A stretch of DNA of 64,000 bases from Patulibacter defluvii (GCF_034096925.1 NZ_JAWZSQ010000005.1:124001-188000), one strand, 5' to 3'. Positions 16,055-25,303 are shown, counted from the first letter of the stretch. Notes: generated by a model not told the origin, from the letters alone. Numbers and translations are program-made.

Positions 16055-19000
16055 ATGCACCTGAAGTCCGTCACCCTCAAGGGGTTCAAGTCGTTCCCCG
16101 ACCGCACCCGCCTGGAGTTCGACCCGGGCGTCTCGGTCGTGGTCGGCCCCAACGGCTCGGGCAAGAGCAACGTCACCGACGCCGTCCTCTGGGCGCTCGG
16201 CGAGCAGCGGCCGCTGGCGATCCGCGGCCAGTCGATGCAGGACGTGATCTTCGGCGGCGGCAAGGGCGTCCAGGCCCGCAGCGCGGCCGAGGTCGAGCTG
16301 GTGCTCGACAACTCCGACGGCACCGTCGACCTGCCCGTCTCCGAGATCTCGGTCGTCCGCCGGCTCGACCGCTCGGGCGAGGGCGGCTACCGGCTGAACG
16401 GGGCCAAGTGCCGGCTGACCGACGTCCAGGAGGTGCTCTCCGACACCGGGCTCGGCAAGGAGGCGCACTCGGTGGTCTCGCAGGGCCGGGTCGAGGCGAT
16501 CGTGACCTCGAAGCCGAAGGACCGGCGGCTGCTGATCGAGGAGGCGGCCGGCCTCGGCAAGCACCGCAAGCGCCGCCGCCGGGCGCAGCTGAAGCTGGAG
16601 CGCACGCGCGAGAACCTGGACCAGGCGCTGCTGGTCGAGCAGGAGGCCCGCAAGCAGCTGGGGCCGCTGAAGCGCCAGGCCGAGGCGGCCGAGCTGCACG
16701 AGCGGCTGGAGCGGCAGACGACGGAGGCCCGCTGGGAGCTGGTCCGCGACGGGCTCCGCGAGCGCCGCGCCCAGCTGGCCGCCGCCGAGCAGGAGACGAC
16801 CGCCGCCCGCGCCGAGCGCGAGGCCGCCCAGGGCGAGCTGGACGCCGTCGTCGCCGAGCGCCGCGAGGCCGAGGAGGCGCTGGCCGAGCAGGCCCAGCGG
16901 CGCGACCGGCTGGCCCAGCGCGCCCGCCGCGCCGCCGCCGCGGCCGACCGGATCGAGCTGCGGCTGGAGCGGGTCGCCGACCGCCGCCAGAACCTGGCCG
17001 AGCGGATCGAGCGCCGCCAGGAGCAGCTGCTGGAGCTGCGGGCCGCGGCCGCCGCCGACAAGCCCGACGAGGCCGGCAACGCCCGCATCTCCGCGCTGGA
17101 GCAGGAGCTGGAGGCGCTCAACCGCGAGCGCCAGGAGACCCTGGAGCGCGAGCTGGAGGTGCTGGAGGCGGCCCGCGTCGTCGCCGAGGGCAAGGTCGTC
17201 GAGGCGACCGCGGCCGCCGACGCGGTCAAGGCCGAGGCGGCCGAGGTCGAGACCCGCGGCGAGGCGATCCGGACCCGCCGGCGGGCGCTCGAGCAGGCCG
17301 CCGAGGCGGCCCGCCGCGAGGCCGCCGCGGTCGGCGCCCAGCTGGCGAAGGCGAACCAGTTCCTGCGCGCCCACGGCGCGGGCAGCCGCGGCGCCTCGCT
17401 GGCCGACGGGCTGCGGGTCGCCGACGGCGCCGAGCTGGCCGTCGCCGCCGCGCTCGACGGCCGCCTGGGGGCGAGCGTCGCCGACGACCTGCCCGCGGCC
17501 CGCGGGCTGCTCGACGGCGGCGGCCGCGACGGCGCCCGGGTGCTGCTGGCCGGCGACGCCGGGCCGGGCGACGGTCCCGACGGCGCCAGCGGGCCGGGCA
17601 TCGCCGACGCCCGCCGGCTGGCCGACGAGGTCAGCGGCGACGCGGCCGGGGTCGCGATCGTCCGCCGGCTGCTGGCCGACGCCTGGCTGGTCGAGGCGCT
17701 GCCCGACGCCGCCCCGAAGGGCTTCGCCGGGATCCTCGCCACCCCCGAGGGCCACGTCTGGGACGTCGGCAGCGGCGAGCTGCACCGCTCGCCCCAGGGC
17801 GGCGAGGAGCGGGTGCTGGCCGAGCGCAACCGCCGCGACCGGCTGGTCTCCGAGAGCGAGCGCGCGGTCCAGGCCGAGCAGGCCGCCGTCGCCGACGTCG
17901 AGGCGCTGCGCGACGAGGTCGCCGAGCTGGCCCACGAGCGCGAGGAGGCCGAGCAGCGGACCCGCCAGGCGCGGCGCGCGGTCGTCGACGCCGAGGAGGC
18001 CCTGCGCGACGCGACCCGCGCGCTCCAGCGCCGCCGCGACGCCCCCGACGAGGGGCCGACCGCCGTCCGCCGGGCCCAGATCCTCGGCGAGCTGGCCGCC
18101 GAGCGGCGGACCGCCGAGCGGCTCCAGCGCGAGCGGGCCGAGCGCGAGCAGCGGGTCACGACGCTGGAGACGGCGATCGCCGCCGACGAGGCCGTCGTCC
18201 CCGCCGGCGAGCGGCTGACCGAGGCGCTGGCCGCCGCCCTGCGCGCCGTCCGCGACCGTCACGCCCAGCTGGAGCAGGCGGTCGCCGAGGACCGCGCCGC
18301 CGGCGACGACGTGGCCGGCCGGCTGCGGGCCTGCGCCCAGCGCGAGGCCGACCTCAACCAGCGGCTGCGGCGGATCGGCGACCGGCTGACGACGGCCGAG
18401 GTCGCCGCCCAGCGGGCCCGCGACCAGGAGCACGAGATCGGGCTCGAGCTGGGCCAGCTGGCCGAGCGGCTGGGGCTGCCCGCCGAGCCGGCCGAGGAGC
18501 CGCTCGACGCCGAGACCGCCGAGCAGCTGCGGCAGCGGATCGCCCGGCTCCAGAAGCGCCGCGAGACGCTCGGCCCGGTCAACCCGCTGGCCCAGGCGGC
18601 CTACGAGGAGGCCCGCGAGCACGTCGACGAGATCGAGGCCCAGCGGACCGACCTCGAGACGGCCCTGCGCGAGCTGCGGGCGTTCGTCCGCGACACCGAC
18701 CGCCAGATCCGCGAGACCTTCGAGCAGACCTTCGCCGCCTGCGCCCGCAACTTCGAGGAGCTGTCGCGGCACGTCTTCCCCGGCGGCTCCGGCCGGCTGC
18801 GGCTGGTCCGCGAGACGGAGGACGAGGCCGACGGCGAGGGGGAGGGCGAGGAGTCGCTCGACGACGCCGACCAGGACGAGGTCGAGCGCGAGGACGACGT
18901 CGGAGTCGAGATCGAGATCACCCCGGCCGGCAAGTCGATGAAGCGGCTGACGCTGCTCTCCGGCGGCGAGAAGACGATGACCGCGATCGCCTTCCTGTTC

Positions 19001-19282
19001 GCCGTCTTCCTGGCCAAGCCGAGCCCCTTCTACGTGCTCGACGAGGTCGAGGCCGCGCTCGACGACCTCAACATCGACCGCTTCCTGCAGCTGCTGCGGC
19101 GCTACAAGGACCGCGCCCAGTTCATCGTCGTCACGCACCAGAAGCGGACGATGGAGGTCGCCGACGCCCTCTACGGCGTCTCGATGGGCGGCGACGGCGT
19201 TTCGAAGGTCGTCTCGCGCCGGCTCGACCAGCGCGACGGCGACCAGACGCCGCACCTGCCCGGGCTCTCGGCCGCCGGCTGA
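16055..19282 (+). CDS. smc: Chromosome segregation protein SMC
   Basis: A 1075-residue SMC ATPase. The N-terminal head has MHLKSVTLKGFKSFPDRT and Walker A GPNGSGKSN (near residue 35). Coiled-coil arms flank a hinge at about 446-575. The C-terminal head carries the signature LLSGGEKTM (near 967) and Walker B FYVLDEVEAALDD (near 991). It is about 100 residues shorter than usual SMCs, mainly in the arms. An acidic insert (about residues 920-945, rich in Glu and Asp) sits in the C-terminal head. It follows rnc by 13 nt, without the mutM gene often found between them in actinobacteria. Confidence 0.94.
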   Translation: MHLKSVTLKGFKSFPDRTRLEFDPGVSVVVGPNGSGKSNVTDAVLWALGEQRPLAIRGQSMQDVIFGGGKGVQARSAAEVELVLDNSDGTVDLPVSEISVVRRLDRSGEGGYRLNGAKCRLTDVQEVLSDTGLGKEAHSVVSQGRVEAIVTSKPKDRRLLIEEAAGLGKHRKRRRRAQLKLERTRENLDQALLVEQEARKQLGPLKRQAEAAELHERLERQTTEARWELVRDGLRERRAQLAAAEQETTAARAEREAAQGELDAVVAERREAEEALAEQAQRRDRLAQRARRAAAAADRIELRLERVADRRQNLAERIERRQEQLLELRAAAAADKPDEAGNARISALEQELEALNRERQETLERELEVLEAARVVAEGKVVEATAAADAVKAEAAEVETRGEAIRTRRRALEQAAEAARREAAAVGAQLAKANQFLRAHGAGSRGASLADGLRVADGAELAVAAALDGRLGASVADDLPAARGLLDGGGRDGARVLLAGDAGPGDGPDGASGPGIADARRLADEVSGDAAGVAIVRRLLADAWLVEALPDAAPKGFAGILATPEGHVWDVGSGELHRSPQGGEERVLAERNRRDRLVSESERAVQAEQAAVADVEALRDEVAELAHEREEAEQRTRQARRAVVDAEEALRDATRALQRRRDAPDEGPTAVRRAQILGELAAERRTAERLQRERAEREQRVTTLETAIAADEAVVPAGERLTEALAAALRAVRDRHAQLEQAVAEDRAAGDDVAGRLRACAQREADLNQRLRRIGDRLTTAEVAAQRARDQEHEIGLELGQLAERLGLPAEPAEEPLDAETAEQLRQRIARLQKRRETLGPVNPLAQAAYEEAREHVDEIEAQRTDLETALRELRAFVRDTDRQIRETFEQTFAACARNFEELSRHVFPGGSGRLRLVRETEDEADGEGEGEESLDDADQDEVEREDDVGVEIEITPAGKSMKRLTLLSGGEKTMTAIAFLFAVFLAKPSPFYVLDEVEAALDDLNIDRFLQLLRRYKDRAQFIVVTHQKRTMEVADALYGVSMGGDGVSKVVSRRLDQRDGDQTPHLPGLSAAG

Positions 19283-19307
19283 GCCCGGATCCGGGCTGAC
19301 CCCACGC

Positions 19308-19313
19308 TAGGGT
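19308..19313 (+). promoter_or_regulatory. -10 element (TAGGGT) for the glycosyltransferase operon
   Basis: TAGGGT in GCTAGGGT ends 9 nt before ATG 19323, the head of a five-gene overlapping operon. Confidence 0.5.
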
Positions 19314-19322
19314 GGGCGGCCG

Positions 19323-20567
19323 ATGCCCCCGGCCGCCGGCCACCGCGCGCTCTACGCGTCGTTCGACCGCTTCCCGTCGCGCAAGGGCTCGGCCGTCCAC
19401 ATCGACCGCTTCGCGCGGACGCTCTTCGACCACCACGGCGGCGGGCTGCTCTACGTGCTCGGCGGCGACGGGCTGCCGCCGTACCAGCGCGAGGGCCCGG
19501 TCGAGGTGGTCCGCTTCGAGCGTCCGGAGCCGCGCTTCCTGGCCCGGGCGCTGGCCTTCGGGGCGCGGCTCGACGTGCTGCTCGACGACCACGCCAAGAC
19601 GCTCGAGCTGTGCCACTTCCGCGACCCCTGGAGCGGCCTGCCGATCGTCGAGCGGTTCGCCGACCGCCCGCCGGGCGCGCGGCCGGCGCTGGTCTACGAG
19701 GTCAACGGCCTGCCCTCGATCGAGCTGCCGTTCCTGTTCCCGCGGATCCCGCGCGCGACCCTCGACCGGGTCGCCGAGCTGGAGCGGCGCTGCCTCGACG
19801 CGGCCGACGCGGTGGTCACGCCGGCCCACGCGATCGCCGCCGCGCTGGCCGCCCGCGGGGTCGGCCGCGAGCGGCTGCACGTGATCCCCAACGGCGCCGA
19901 CCTGCCACCGGCGACCGCCCGCCCGGCCGCCGCCCCGCCGCGCTACCTCCTCTACTTCGGGGCCGTCCAGCCGTGGCAGGGGCTCGACACGGCGCTGCGG
20001 GCGCTGGCCCGGCTGGAGGACCTGGACGACCTCGGCCTGGTCGTCTGCTCGTCGGTCCACCGCCGCCGCACCAAGCCCTACGTCAAGCTCGCCGAGCGGC
20101 TGGGCGTCGCCGATCGCGTCCAGTGGCACGTGGCGCTGCCCGAGGCCGAGCTGGCGCCGTGGCGCGAGCACGCGGCGCTCTCGCTGGCCCCGCTCCGCGA
20201 CTGCGAGCGCAACGTCGTCCAGGGCTGCTCGCCGCTGAAGCTGCTGGAGTCGATGGCCTCGGGGACGGCGGTGGTCGCCTCCGACCTGCCGGCGGTCCGT
20301 GAGCTGGTCGACGACGGGGTCGAGGGGCGGCTGGTCCACCCCGACCGGCCGGCCGAGCTGGCGCGCGCGATCCGGGTCCTGCTCGACCACCCCGAGCGGG
20401 TCGCGGAGATGGGCCGCGCCGGCCGCCGGCGGGTCGCCGCGGGGCTGACCTGGACCCACGCCACCGACGCCCTCCGCGACTGCTACTCGACGTTGGCGGC
20501 GCGACGTGATCGAATGCGCCCCGTGCCCGCGATCGGACTCGACGACGCGCCGGCGGTGCGCCCGTGA
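19323..20567 (+). CDS. Glycosyltransferase family 4 protein
   Basis: A 414-residue GT-B fold retaining glycosyltransferase. The C-terminal nucleotide-sugar domain shows YLLYFGAVQPWQGLDTALRA, VVCSSVHRRRTKPYV and CSPLKLLESMASGTAVVASD, the region of the conserved EX7E pair. The N-terminal acceptor domain is less conserved. First gene of an operon with GTGA overlaps (19323-23883) that also encodes a second GT4 enzyme and a GT28-like protein, so it probably builds a surface glycan or glycolipid. Donor and acceptor cannot be named. Confidence 0.85.
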   Translation: MPPAAGHRALYASFDRFPSRKGSAVHIDRFARTLFDHHGGGLLYVLGGDGLPPYQREGPVEVVRFERPEPRFLARALAFGARLDVLLDDHAKTLELCHFRDPWSGLPIVERFADRPPGARPALVYEVNGLPSIELPFLFPRIPRATLDRVAELERRCLDAADAVVTPAHAIAAALAARGVGRERLHVIPNGADLPPATARPAAAPPRYLLYFGAVQPWQGLDTALRALARLEDLDDLGLVVCSSVHRRRTKPYVKLAERLGVADRVQWHVALPEAELAPWREHAALSLAPLRDCERNVVQGCSPLKLLESMASGTAVVASDLPAVRELVDDGVEGRLVHPDRPAELARAIRVLLDHPERVAEMGRAGRRRVAAGLTWTHATDALRDCYSTLAARRDRMRPVPAIGLDDAPAVRP

Positions 20568-21448
20568 CGGGCGTCCGCGCCAGCCTCGGCGCGCTCTCCG
20601 CCGACCAGCGCGAGCTGCTGCGGACGAAGGTCGTCCAGGGCGAGCGATCAGCCGACGAGTGGCACGCGCTGCTGGCGCCGCTGCAGGTGCTCGACGGCCA
20701 GGCCGACGCCGCGCGCTCGCGGGCGGGCAAGGCGCTGCTGTGGCTCTACCTCGGCGGCGGGCTGCTGGTCTTCGTGCTGCTCTTCCTGGCGCCGCTGGTC
20801 GCGCTGGCGCTGCTGGTGCTGGTGACGGTCCCGATCGTCGTCCTGCACCTGCGGCGCGGGCGGCTGAAGCGGCTCGACCTCGGCGACGCGGCGCTCGGGC
20901 TGGCGCTGCCGCTGCTGCCGCTGCTGGCCGAGGACGCCGCCGACGACGCGCCGCTGACCCTCGGCCTCGACCTCCGCGGGCCGACCGCCGACGAGAAGCA
21001 GACGGGGTCGAGCGACCCCTACGCCCGCGGCGCCTACCACCGGATCGTCGACTTCTTCTACGCCGACCCGTTCCTCCACGCCCGGGTCCGCTTCGCCGAC
21101 GGCGCCGACGTGCGGCTGGAGGCGGTCGAGCACGTCCGCCGCTCGCGCCGGACCAAGCGCAACCCGCGCGGCAAGATCAAGACCAAGGTCAAGGACAAGC
21201 GGCGGGTCCAGCTGGACGTGGCCGTCGCCTTCCCGGCCAAGAACTACGCCGCCGCCGGGCCCGGGGGCGGGGCGCTGCCGCCGACCGACCGCGAGCGGAT
21301 CGCCGCCCGCGACGGCCGCACCGTCGTCCGCGAGCGGCGGGTGGTGAAGGCCAGCGGCGCCGGTGGACCGATCGATCCGGCCCACGTCGTCGACCTGCTG
21401 GCCCGCGCCTACGGCCGCGTCGAGCCGGCCCGGAGGAAGAAGCTGTGA
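20564..21448 (+). CDS. Membrane protein of unknown function in glycosyltransferase operon
   Basis: A 294-residue protein overlapping its neighbours by GTGA at both ends. After about 58 cytoplasmic residues there is one long hydrophobic region (about 60-102) that can form two helices, then a basic stretch LHLRRGRLKRLDL, and a soluble domain of about 180 residues with a Lys/Arg-rich loop around RRTKRNPRGKIKTKVKDK. I recognise no family. Tight coupling makes a role in the same pathway likely. Confidence 0.7.
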   Translation: MTGVRASLGALSADQRELLRTKVVQGERSADEWHALLAPLQVLDGQADAARSRAGKALLWLYLGGGLLVFVLLFLAPLVALALLVLVTVPIVVLHLRRGRLKRLDLGDAALGLALPLLPLLAEDAADDAPLTLGLDLRGPTADEKQTGSSDPYARGAYHRIVDFFYADPFLHARVRFADGADVRLEAVEHVRRSRRTKRNPRGKIKTKVKDKRRVQLDVAVAFPAKNYAAAGPGGGALPPTDRERIAARDGRTVVRERRVVKASGAGGPIDPAHVVDLLARAYGRVEPARRKKL

Positions 21449-21861
21449 CCGCCGGCCTCGATCCCTGCGCCGGCAAGCGCGGGTTCTTCACGCTCCGCGA
21501 CTGCGACCGGCCGGCGACGGCCACCTGCGACCTCTGCGGGCGCCGGATGTGCCACGAGCACCTGGCGCCGCGGGTCGACGCCCGGGTCTGCGTCGAGTGC
21601 GCGGCGCGCCAGGCGGAGGAGGCCGCCACCGCCGACCTGAGCGTGGTCGAGCCAGCCCGCGGCCGCGGGCCCGACGCGGTCCTCGACCCGGTCCACGCCC
21701 GCGCGCGGACGGCCCGCTACCGCCGCCGCTACTACGACGACCATGGCTACGAGCCGGTCTGGTGGGCCAGCCACGACAGCTACTGGGCCGGCGACGGCTA
21801 CCGCTGGCACGAGCAGGACGACTTCGCGGACGACGACGGCGGCGGGTTCGGTGACTCCTGA
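21445..21861 (+). CDS. Small zinc-finger-like protein
   Basis: A 138-residue protein starting at GTG 21445 inside a GTGA overlap. Residues about 5-55 contain eight Cys/His residues in a B-box or treble-clef-like pattern: C..C then CDLCGRRMCHEH and VCVEC. The C-terminal half is Tyr/Asp/Trp-rich (YRRRYYDDHGYEPVWW) and ends acidic. It may bind metal and act as a scaffold for the neighbouring membrane protein or transferases; that is inference. Confidence 0.65.
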   Translation: MTAGLDPCAGKRGFFTLRDCDRPATATCDLCGRRMCHEHLAPRVDARVCVECAARQAEEAATADLSVVEPARGRGPDAVLDPVHARARTARYRRRYYDDHGYEPVWWASHDSYWAGDGYRWHEQDDFADDDGGGFGDS

Positions 21862-23041
21862 GCTGCGTCCGCTGTGGGTGACCGAGACCTACCCGCCGGC
21901 CCGCGGCGGGATGGCGCAGTCCTGCGACCGGATCGTGCGCGGCCTGCGCGGCGCCGGCGCGACCGTCGACGTCCTCCACGTGGTGCCGCGGGCGCGACCG
22001 GGCAGCGCGCCGTTCGCGATCCAGCGGCAGGCCGGCGGCCGCTACCTCGCCTGCCCGGTCGACGACGACCCGCCGCACGCCTTCAACCGCGCCTGGTCGG
22101 CGCTGCGGGCCGACCCGGTCAGCGAGCAGCTGACCCACGTGGTCGCCTTCGGCGGCACCCGGCCGATCACCGTCGCGCCGGTGCTGGCCGCCTGGCTGGG
22201 GGTGCCGCTGGTGACGCTGATCCGCGGCAACGACTTCGACGCCGCGGTCTTCTCCGCCCGCCGGCGGCCGCTGCTGGCCGACGCCCTCGGCCGCTCGGCG
22301 CTGGTGGCGGCGGTCGCGCGCGACAAGGTCGAGCGGATCTCGGCTCTCCACCCCGAGGTGCCCGTCCGCTGGATCCCCAACGGGATCGACCTCGAGGACT
22401 GGACGCTGAGCCCCTCCGACCGCGCCGCCGCGGCCGACTGGCGGGCGGCGACGGTGCCGGCGGGGCGGCGGGTGCTGGGCCTCTTCGGCCACCTGAAGCC
22501 GAAGAAGGGCGGCACCTTCCTGCTCGACGCACTGGTCCGCTCGGGGCGGGCGGACGCCTTCCACCTGCTGCTGGCGGGCGAGCTGGACCCGGCGATGGAG
22601 GCCTGGCTGGCCGAGCACCGCGAGCAGCTCTCGTGGACGGCGCTGCCGTTCCTCGACCGCTACGAGCTGCTGCCGTGGTACGCCGCCTGCGACTGGGTGG
22701 CGATCCCCTCGTTCTACGACGGGCTGCCGAACGTGCTGGTCGAGGCGGTCGCGCTCGGGATCCCGGTGATCGGCTCGCGGGTGGCGGGGATGGCCGACGT
22801 GCTGACGGACGGCGAGACCGGGCTGCTGTTCGAGGCCGGCGACGAGGCCGGCTGCGCCTGGGCGCTGGAGCGGGCGGCGACGCTCGACCCGGCCGCGCTG
22901 GCCGACGCCTGCCGGGCGCTGGCGGTCGAGCAGCTCGACGCCCGCGACGAGACGGCGCGCTACCTGGCCGCGCTGGCCGACGTCCGCCGCGAGCCCCGCC
23001 CGGCGGCGGAGACCGCGGTCGCGGGAGGCTGGTCGGCGTGA
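21851..23041 (+). CDS. Glycosyltransferase family 4 protein
   Basis: A 396-residue GT-B enzyme. The N-terminal part WVTETYPPARGGMAQSCDRI is the typical acceptor-side start. The C-terminal part has LFGHLKPKKGGTFLLDAL and PSFYDGLPNVLVEAVALGIPVIGSRVAGM, with the EX7E region. GTG 21851 overlaps the upstream gene by 11 nt; earlier starts would lie inside that gene. It is coupled to the next gene by GTGA. Confidence 0.85.
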   Translation: MTPELRPLWVTETYPPARGGMAQSCDRIVRGLRGAGATVDVLHVVPRARPGSAPFAIQRQAGGRYLACPVDDDPPHAFNRAWSALRADPVSEQLTHVVAFGGTRPITVAPVLAAWLGVPLVTLIRGNDFDAAVFSARRRPLLADALGRSALVAAVARDKVERISALHPEVPVRWIPNGIDLEDWTLSPSDRAAAADWRAATVPAGRRVLGLFGHLKPKKGGTFLLDALVRSGRADAFHLLLAGELDPAMEAWLAEHREQLSWTALPFLDRYELLPWYAACDWVAIPSFYDGLPNVLVEAVALGIPVIGSRVAGMADVLTDGETGLLFEAGDEAGCAWALERAATLDPAALADACRALAVEQLDARDETARYLAALADVRREPRPAAETAVAGGWSA

Positions 23042-23883
23042 CCGCGGGCCGGGTCCTGTACTACGCGATCGGCGGCGGGCTCGGCCACCTGGTGCGGGCC
23101 CGGCGGGTGATCCGGACCCTCGGCCTGGAGGACCGCGCGGCGCTGCTGACCGCCTCGCGCTTCGCCCGCGACGAGCGGGTCACCGGCGGCCTGCCGGTGG
23201 TCCGGGTCGCCCAGGGACTGGAGCGCGAGCCGCGGCGGATCCGCGACCTGATCGCCGTCCAGCAGCCGAGCGAGCTGGTGGTCGACGCGTTCCCGCTCGG
23301 GATCCTCGGCGAGCTCGACGGGATCGAGGGCGTGCCGATCCGCCACGTCGCCCGCCGGCTGCGCTGGTCGCGCTACCGCGAGCGGATCGGGGCCGGCCGG
23401 ATCCACTTCGCCGTCACCCACCTGCTGGAGCCGCTGGAGCCCGAACACGAGCGGTTCCTGCGCGAGCGCAGCGACGTGGTCGAGGAGCTGACGCCGGAGC
23501 GCGAGCAGCACCGGCCGCGGCGGGCGGCGCCGGGGCCGCATTGGCTGGTCGTCCACAGCGGCCCCGACGAGGAGACGCTGGAGCTGGTGGCGACCGCCCG
23601 CGAGCACCAGCGGATCGAGGGCGTCGACGTGCCGCTGGTGCTGGTCTCCCCGCGGCGCCCGCCGGGGCTGCCGCGCGGGGTGGTCTGGCGCGACGTCCAC
23701 CCGGCGGCCTCGCTCTACGCCGCCGCCGACCGGCTGGTGACCGCGGCCGGCTGGAACGTCGTCGACGAGGCGGCGCCGTTCCGCGAGCGCCACCACGTGG
23801 TCCCCTTCCGGCGGCCGCTCGACGACCAGGCCGCTCGCGCCACCCGCGTCCGCCGCGAGCGGGCCGGGCTGCTGCCGCGCTGA
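23038..23883 (+). CDS. GT28/MurG-like glycosyltransferase family protein
   Basis: A 281-residue protein resembling glycosyltransferase family 28 and related activities. It starts RVLYYAIGGGLGHLVRARR, the GGxGH loop of this fold, and ends with TAAGWNVVDEAAPFRERHHVVPF, which resembles the donor-binding segment. It is shorter than MurG (about 360 residues), so it may be a trimmed two-domain enzyme. Last gene of the operon; a hairpin follows at 23894. Confidence 0.7.
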   Translation: MTAGRVLYYAIGGGLGHLVRARRVIRTLGLEDRAALLTASRFARDERVTGGLPVVRVAQGLEREPRRIRDLIAVQQPSELVVDAFPLGILGELDGIEGVPIRHVARRLRWSRYRERIGAGRIHFAVTHLLEPLEPEHERFLRERSDVVEELTPEREQHRPRRAAPGPHWLVVHSGPDEETLELVATAREHQRIEGVDVPLVLVSPRRPPGLPRGVVWRDVHPAASLYAAADRLVTAAGWNVVDEAAPFRERHHVVPFRRPLDDQAARATRVRRERAGLLPR

Positions 23884-23893
23884 GCGGGCGCCG

Positions 23894-23913
23894 GAGGCCG
23901 GGCTCTGGGCCTC
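23894..23913. terminator. Stem-loop between convergent operons
   Basis: GAGGCC (23894-23899) pairs with GGCCTC (23908-23913) around an 8-nt loop, in the 34-nt gap between the glycosyltransferase operon and the convergent epimerase gene. There is no T-tract, so it may act bidirectionally or be Rho-assisted. Confidence 0.4.
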
Positions 23914-23917
23914 GGGC

Positions 23918-24805
23918 TCAGCCGGCGGCGCCGAGCGCGTCCCGCTCGGCCGCCACCTGGACGGCCAGCCCGGCGGCCAGGGTCCAGCCGGGCTCCCAGC
24001 CGAGCGCGCGCCGGGCGCGGGTCGTGTCGGCGGCGGTGTGGCGGACGTCGGCGGCGTGGGCCGCGGCCGGGACGGTCCGCAGCCGCCCGCCGCAGAGCGC
24101 CCGCACCTGGGCCAGCGCGTCGGCCAGCGTCACCCGCTCGCCGCCGCCGAGGTTGTAGACCTCGCCCGCCGGCCCGCGCTCGGCGGCGGCGATCGTGCCC
24201 GCGACCGCGTCGGCGACGTAGGTGAAGTCGCGGCTCTGGCGGCCGTCGCCGAAGACCAGCAGCTCGCCGCCGCCGAGCGCCGCCGCGATCGCCCGCTGGA
24301 GCGCCATGTCCGGCCGCTGTCCGGGGCCGTAGACGGTGAAGTAGCGGAGCGCGACCACGTCGAGGCCCTGGGCGCCGTAGGCGGTCGCCAGCCCCTCGGC
24401 CATCAGCTTGGTCGCGCCGTAGGGAGAGATCGGCCGCAGCGGCGCGTCCTCCGGGGTCGGTAGCCGCCGGGGGTCGCCGTAGACCGAGGACGACGAGGCC
24501 AGCACCACCCGCCCGACGCGGGCCGCGTGGGCGGCCTCCAGCAGCCGCTGGGTGGCGCGGACGTTGTCGTGCAGGTAGTCGTCGAAGGCGGTCCGCCAGC
24601 TGGCGCGGGCCGAGGCCCGGCCGGCCAGGTGGAAGACGACGTCGACCCCGCTCACCAGCGGGTCGAGGTCGAGCGTGGCGATGTCGCCGGTGACGTCCGC
24701 TCCCGGCCGCCGGTCGACGCCGATCGTTTGCCAGCCGCGTTCCCGCAGCGTCGCCACCAGGTGGCTGCCGATGAAGCCGGCGGCGCCGGTGACCAGGGCC
24801 CGCAT
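23918..24805 (-). CDS. NAD-dependent nucleotide-sugar epimerase/dehydratase (extended SDR)
   Basis: A 295-residue extended SDR enzyme with ALVTGAAGFIGSHL (NAD-binding GxxGxxG), the Ser-containing ASSSSVYGD segment and the catalytic YGATK (YxxxK). RYFTVYGPGQRPDMA is typical of UDP-glucose/glucuronate epimerases. It probably supplies activated sugar to the facing glycosyltransferase operon. The gene downstream of the GNAT start is only 3 nt away, so the two minus-strand genes form an operon. Confidence 0.88.
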   Translation of the reverse strand: MRALVTGAAGFIGSHLVATLRERGWQTIGVDRRPGADVTGDIATLDLDPLVSGVDVVFHLAGRASARASWRTAFDDYLHDNVRATQRLLEAAHAARVGRVVLASSSSVYGDPRRLPTPEDAPLRPISPYGATKLMAEGLATAYGAQGLDVVALRYFTVYGPGQRPDMALQRAIAAALGGGELLVFGDGRQSRDFTYVADAVAGTIAAAERGPAGEVYNLGGGERVTLADALAQVRALCGGRLRTVPAAAHAADVRHTAADTTRARRALGWEPGWTLAAGLAVQVAAERDALGAAG

Positions 24806-24808
24806 GCT

Positions 24809-25303
24809 TCAGCCGAGCCGCTTCTCCAGCCAGTGGGTCGCGCGGGCGTTGCCGTTGTAGTCGGGCACGTCGCGGTAGCCGGCCGAGCGGTACAGGTGCA
24901 GCGCGTCGGGCTGGTCGGGCCCGGTGTCGAGCCGCACGACGTCGTGGCCGATCGCCCGCGCCTGCTCCTCGAGCGCGGCCAGCAGCGCCCGGGCGACGCC
25001 GCGGCCGCGGGCGTCGGGGGCGACGTACATCCGCTTGATCTCGGCGATCGGGCGCGGGGCGCCGCCCTCCTCGACCGCGACCTCGATCGTCTTGACCCCG
25101 CCGCAGGCGACGGCCCGGTCGTCGATCCGGCCGACCAGGAAGGCGCCGCCGGGAGCGGCCAGCTCGTCGGGGTCGGCCGAGGGCCAGGGGCCGGTCGGCG
25201 GACCGTAGAGCGCCTCGATCTCGGCCAGGAACGCGTCCAGCAGCCCGGTGCCCGGCTGCGCGTCGGAGCGCTCGACGGTGAAACGGACGGGGGAGGCGGG
25301 CAC
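24809..25303 (-). CDS. GNAT-family N-acetyltransferase
   Basis: A 164-residue acetyl-CoA-dependent acyltransferase. The acetyl-CoA-binding segment is IKRMYVAPDARGRGVARALLAAL, followed by LYRSAGYRDVPDYNGN near the C-terminus. Substrate unknown. GTG 25303 is placed by TAGGAT exactly 6 nt upstream on the minus strand. It is divergent from ftsY with only 34 nt between start codons. Confidence 0.85.
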   Translation of the reverse strand: MPASPVRFTVERSDAQPGTGLLDAFLAEIEALYGPPTGPWPSADPDELAAPGGAFLVGRIDDRAVACGGVKTIEVAVEEGGAPRPIAEIKRMYVAPDARGRGVARALLAALEEQARAIGHDVVRLDTGPDQPDALHLYRSAGYRDVPDYNGNARATHWLEKRLG

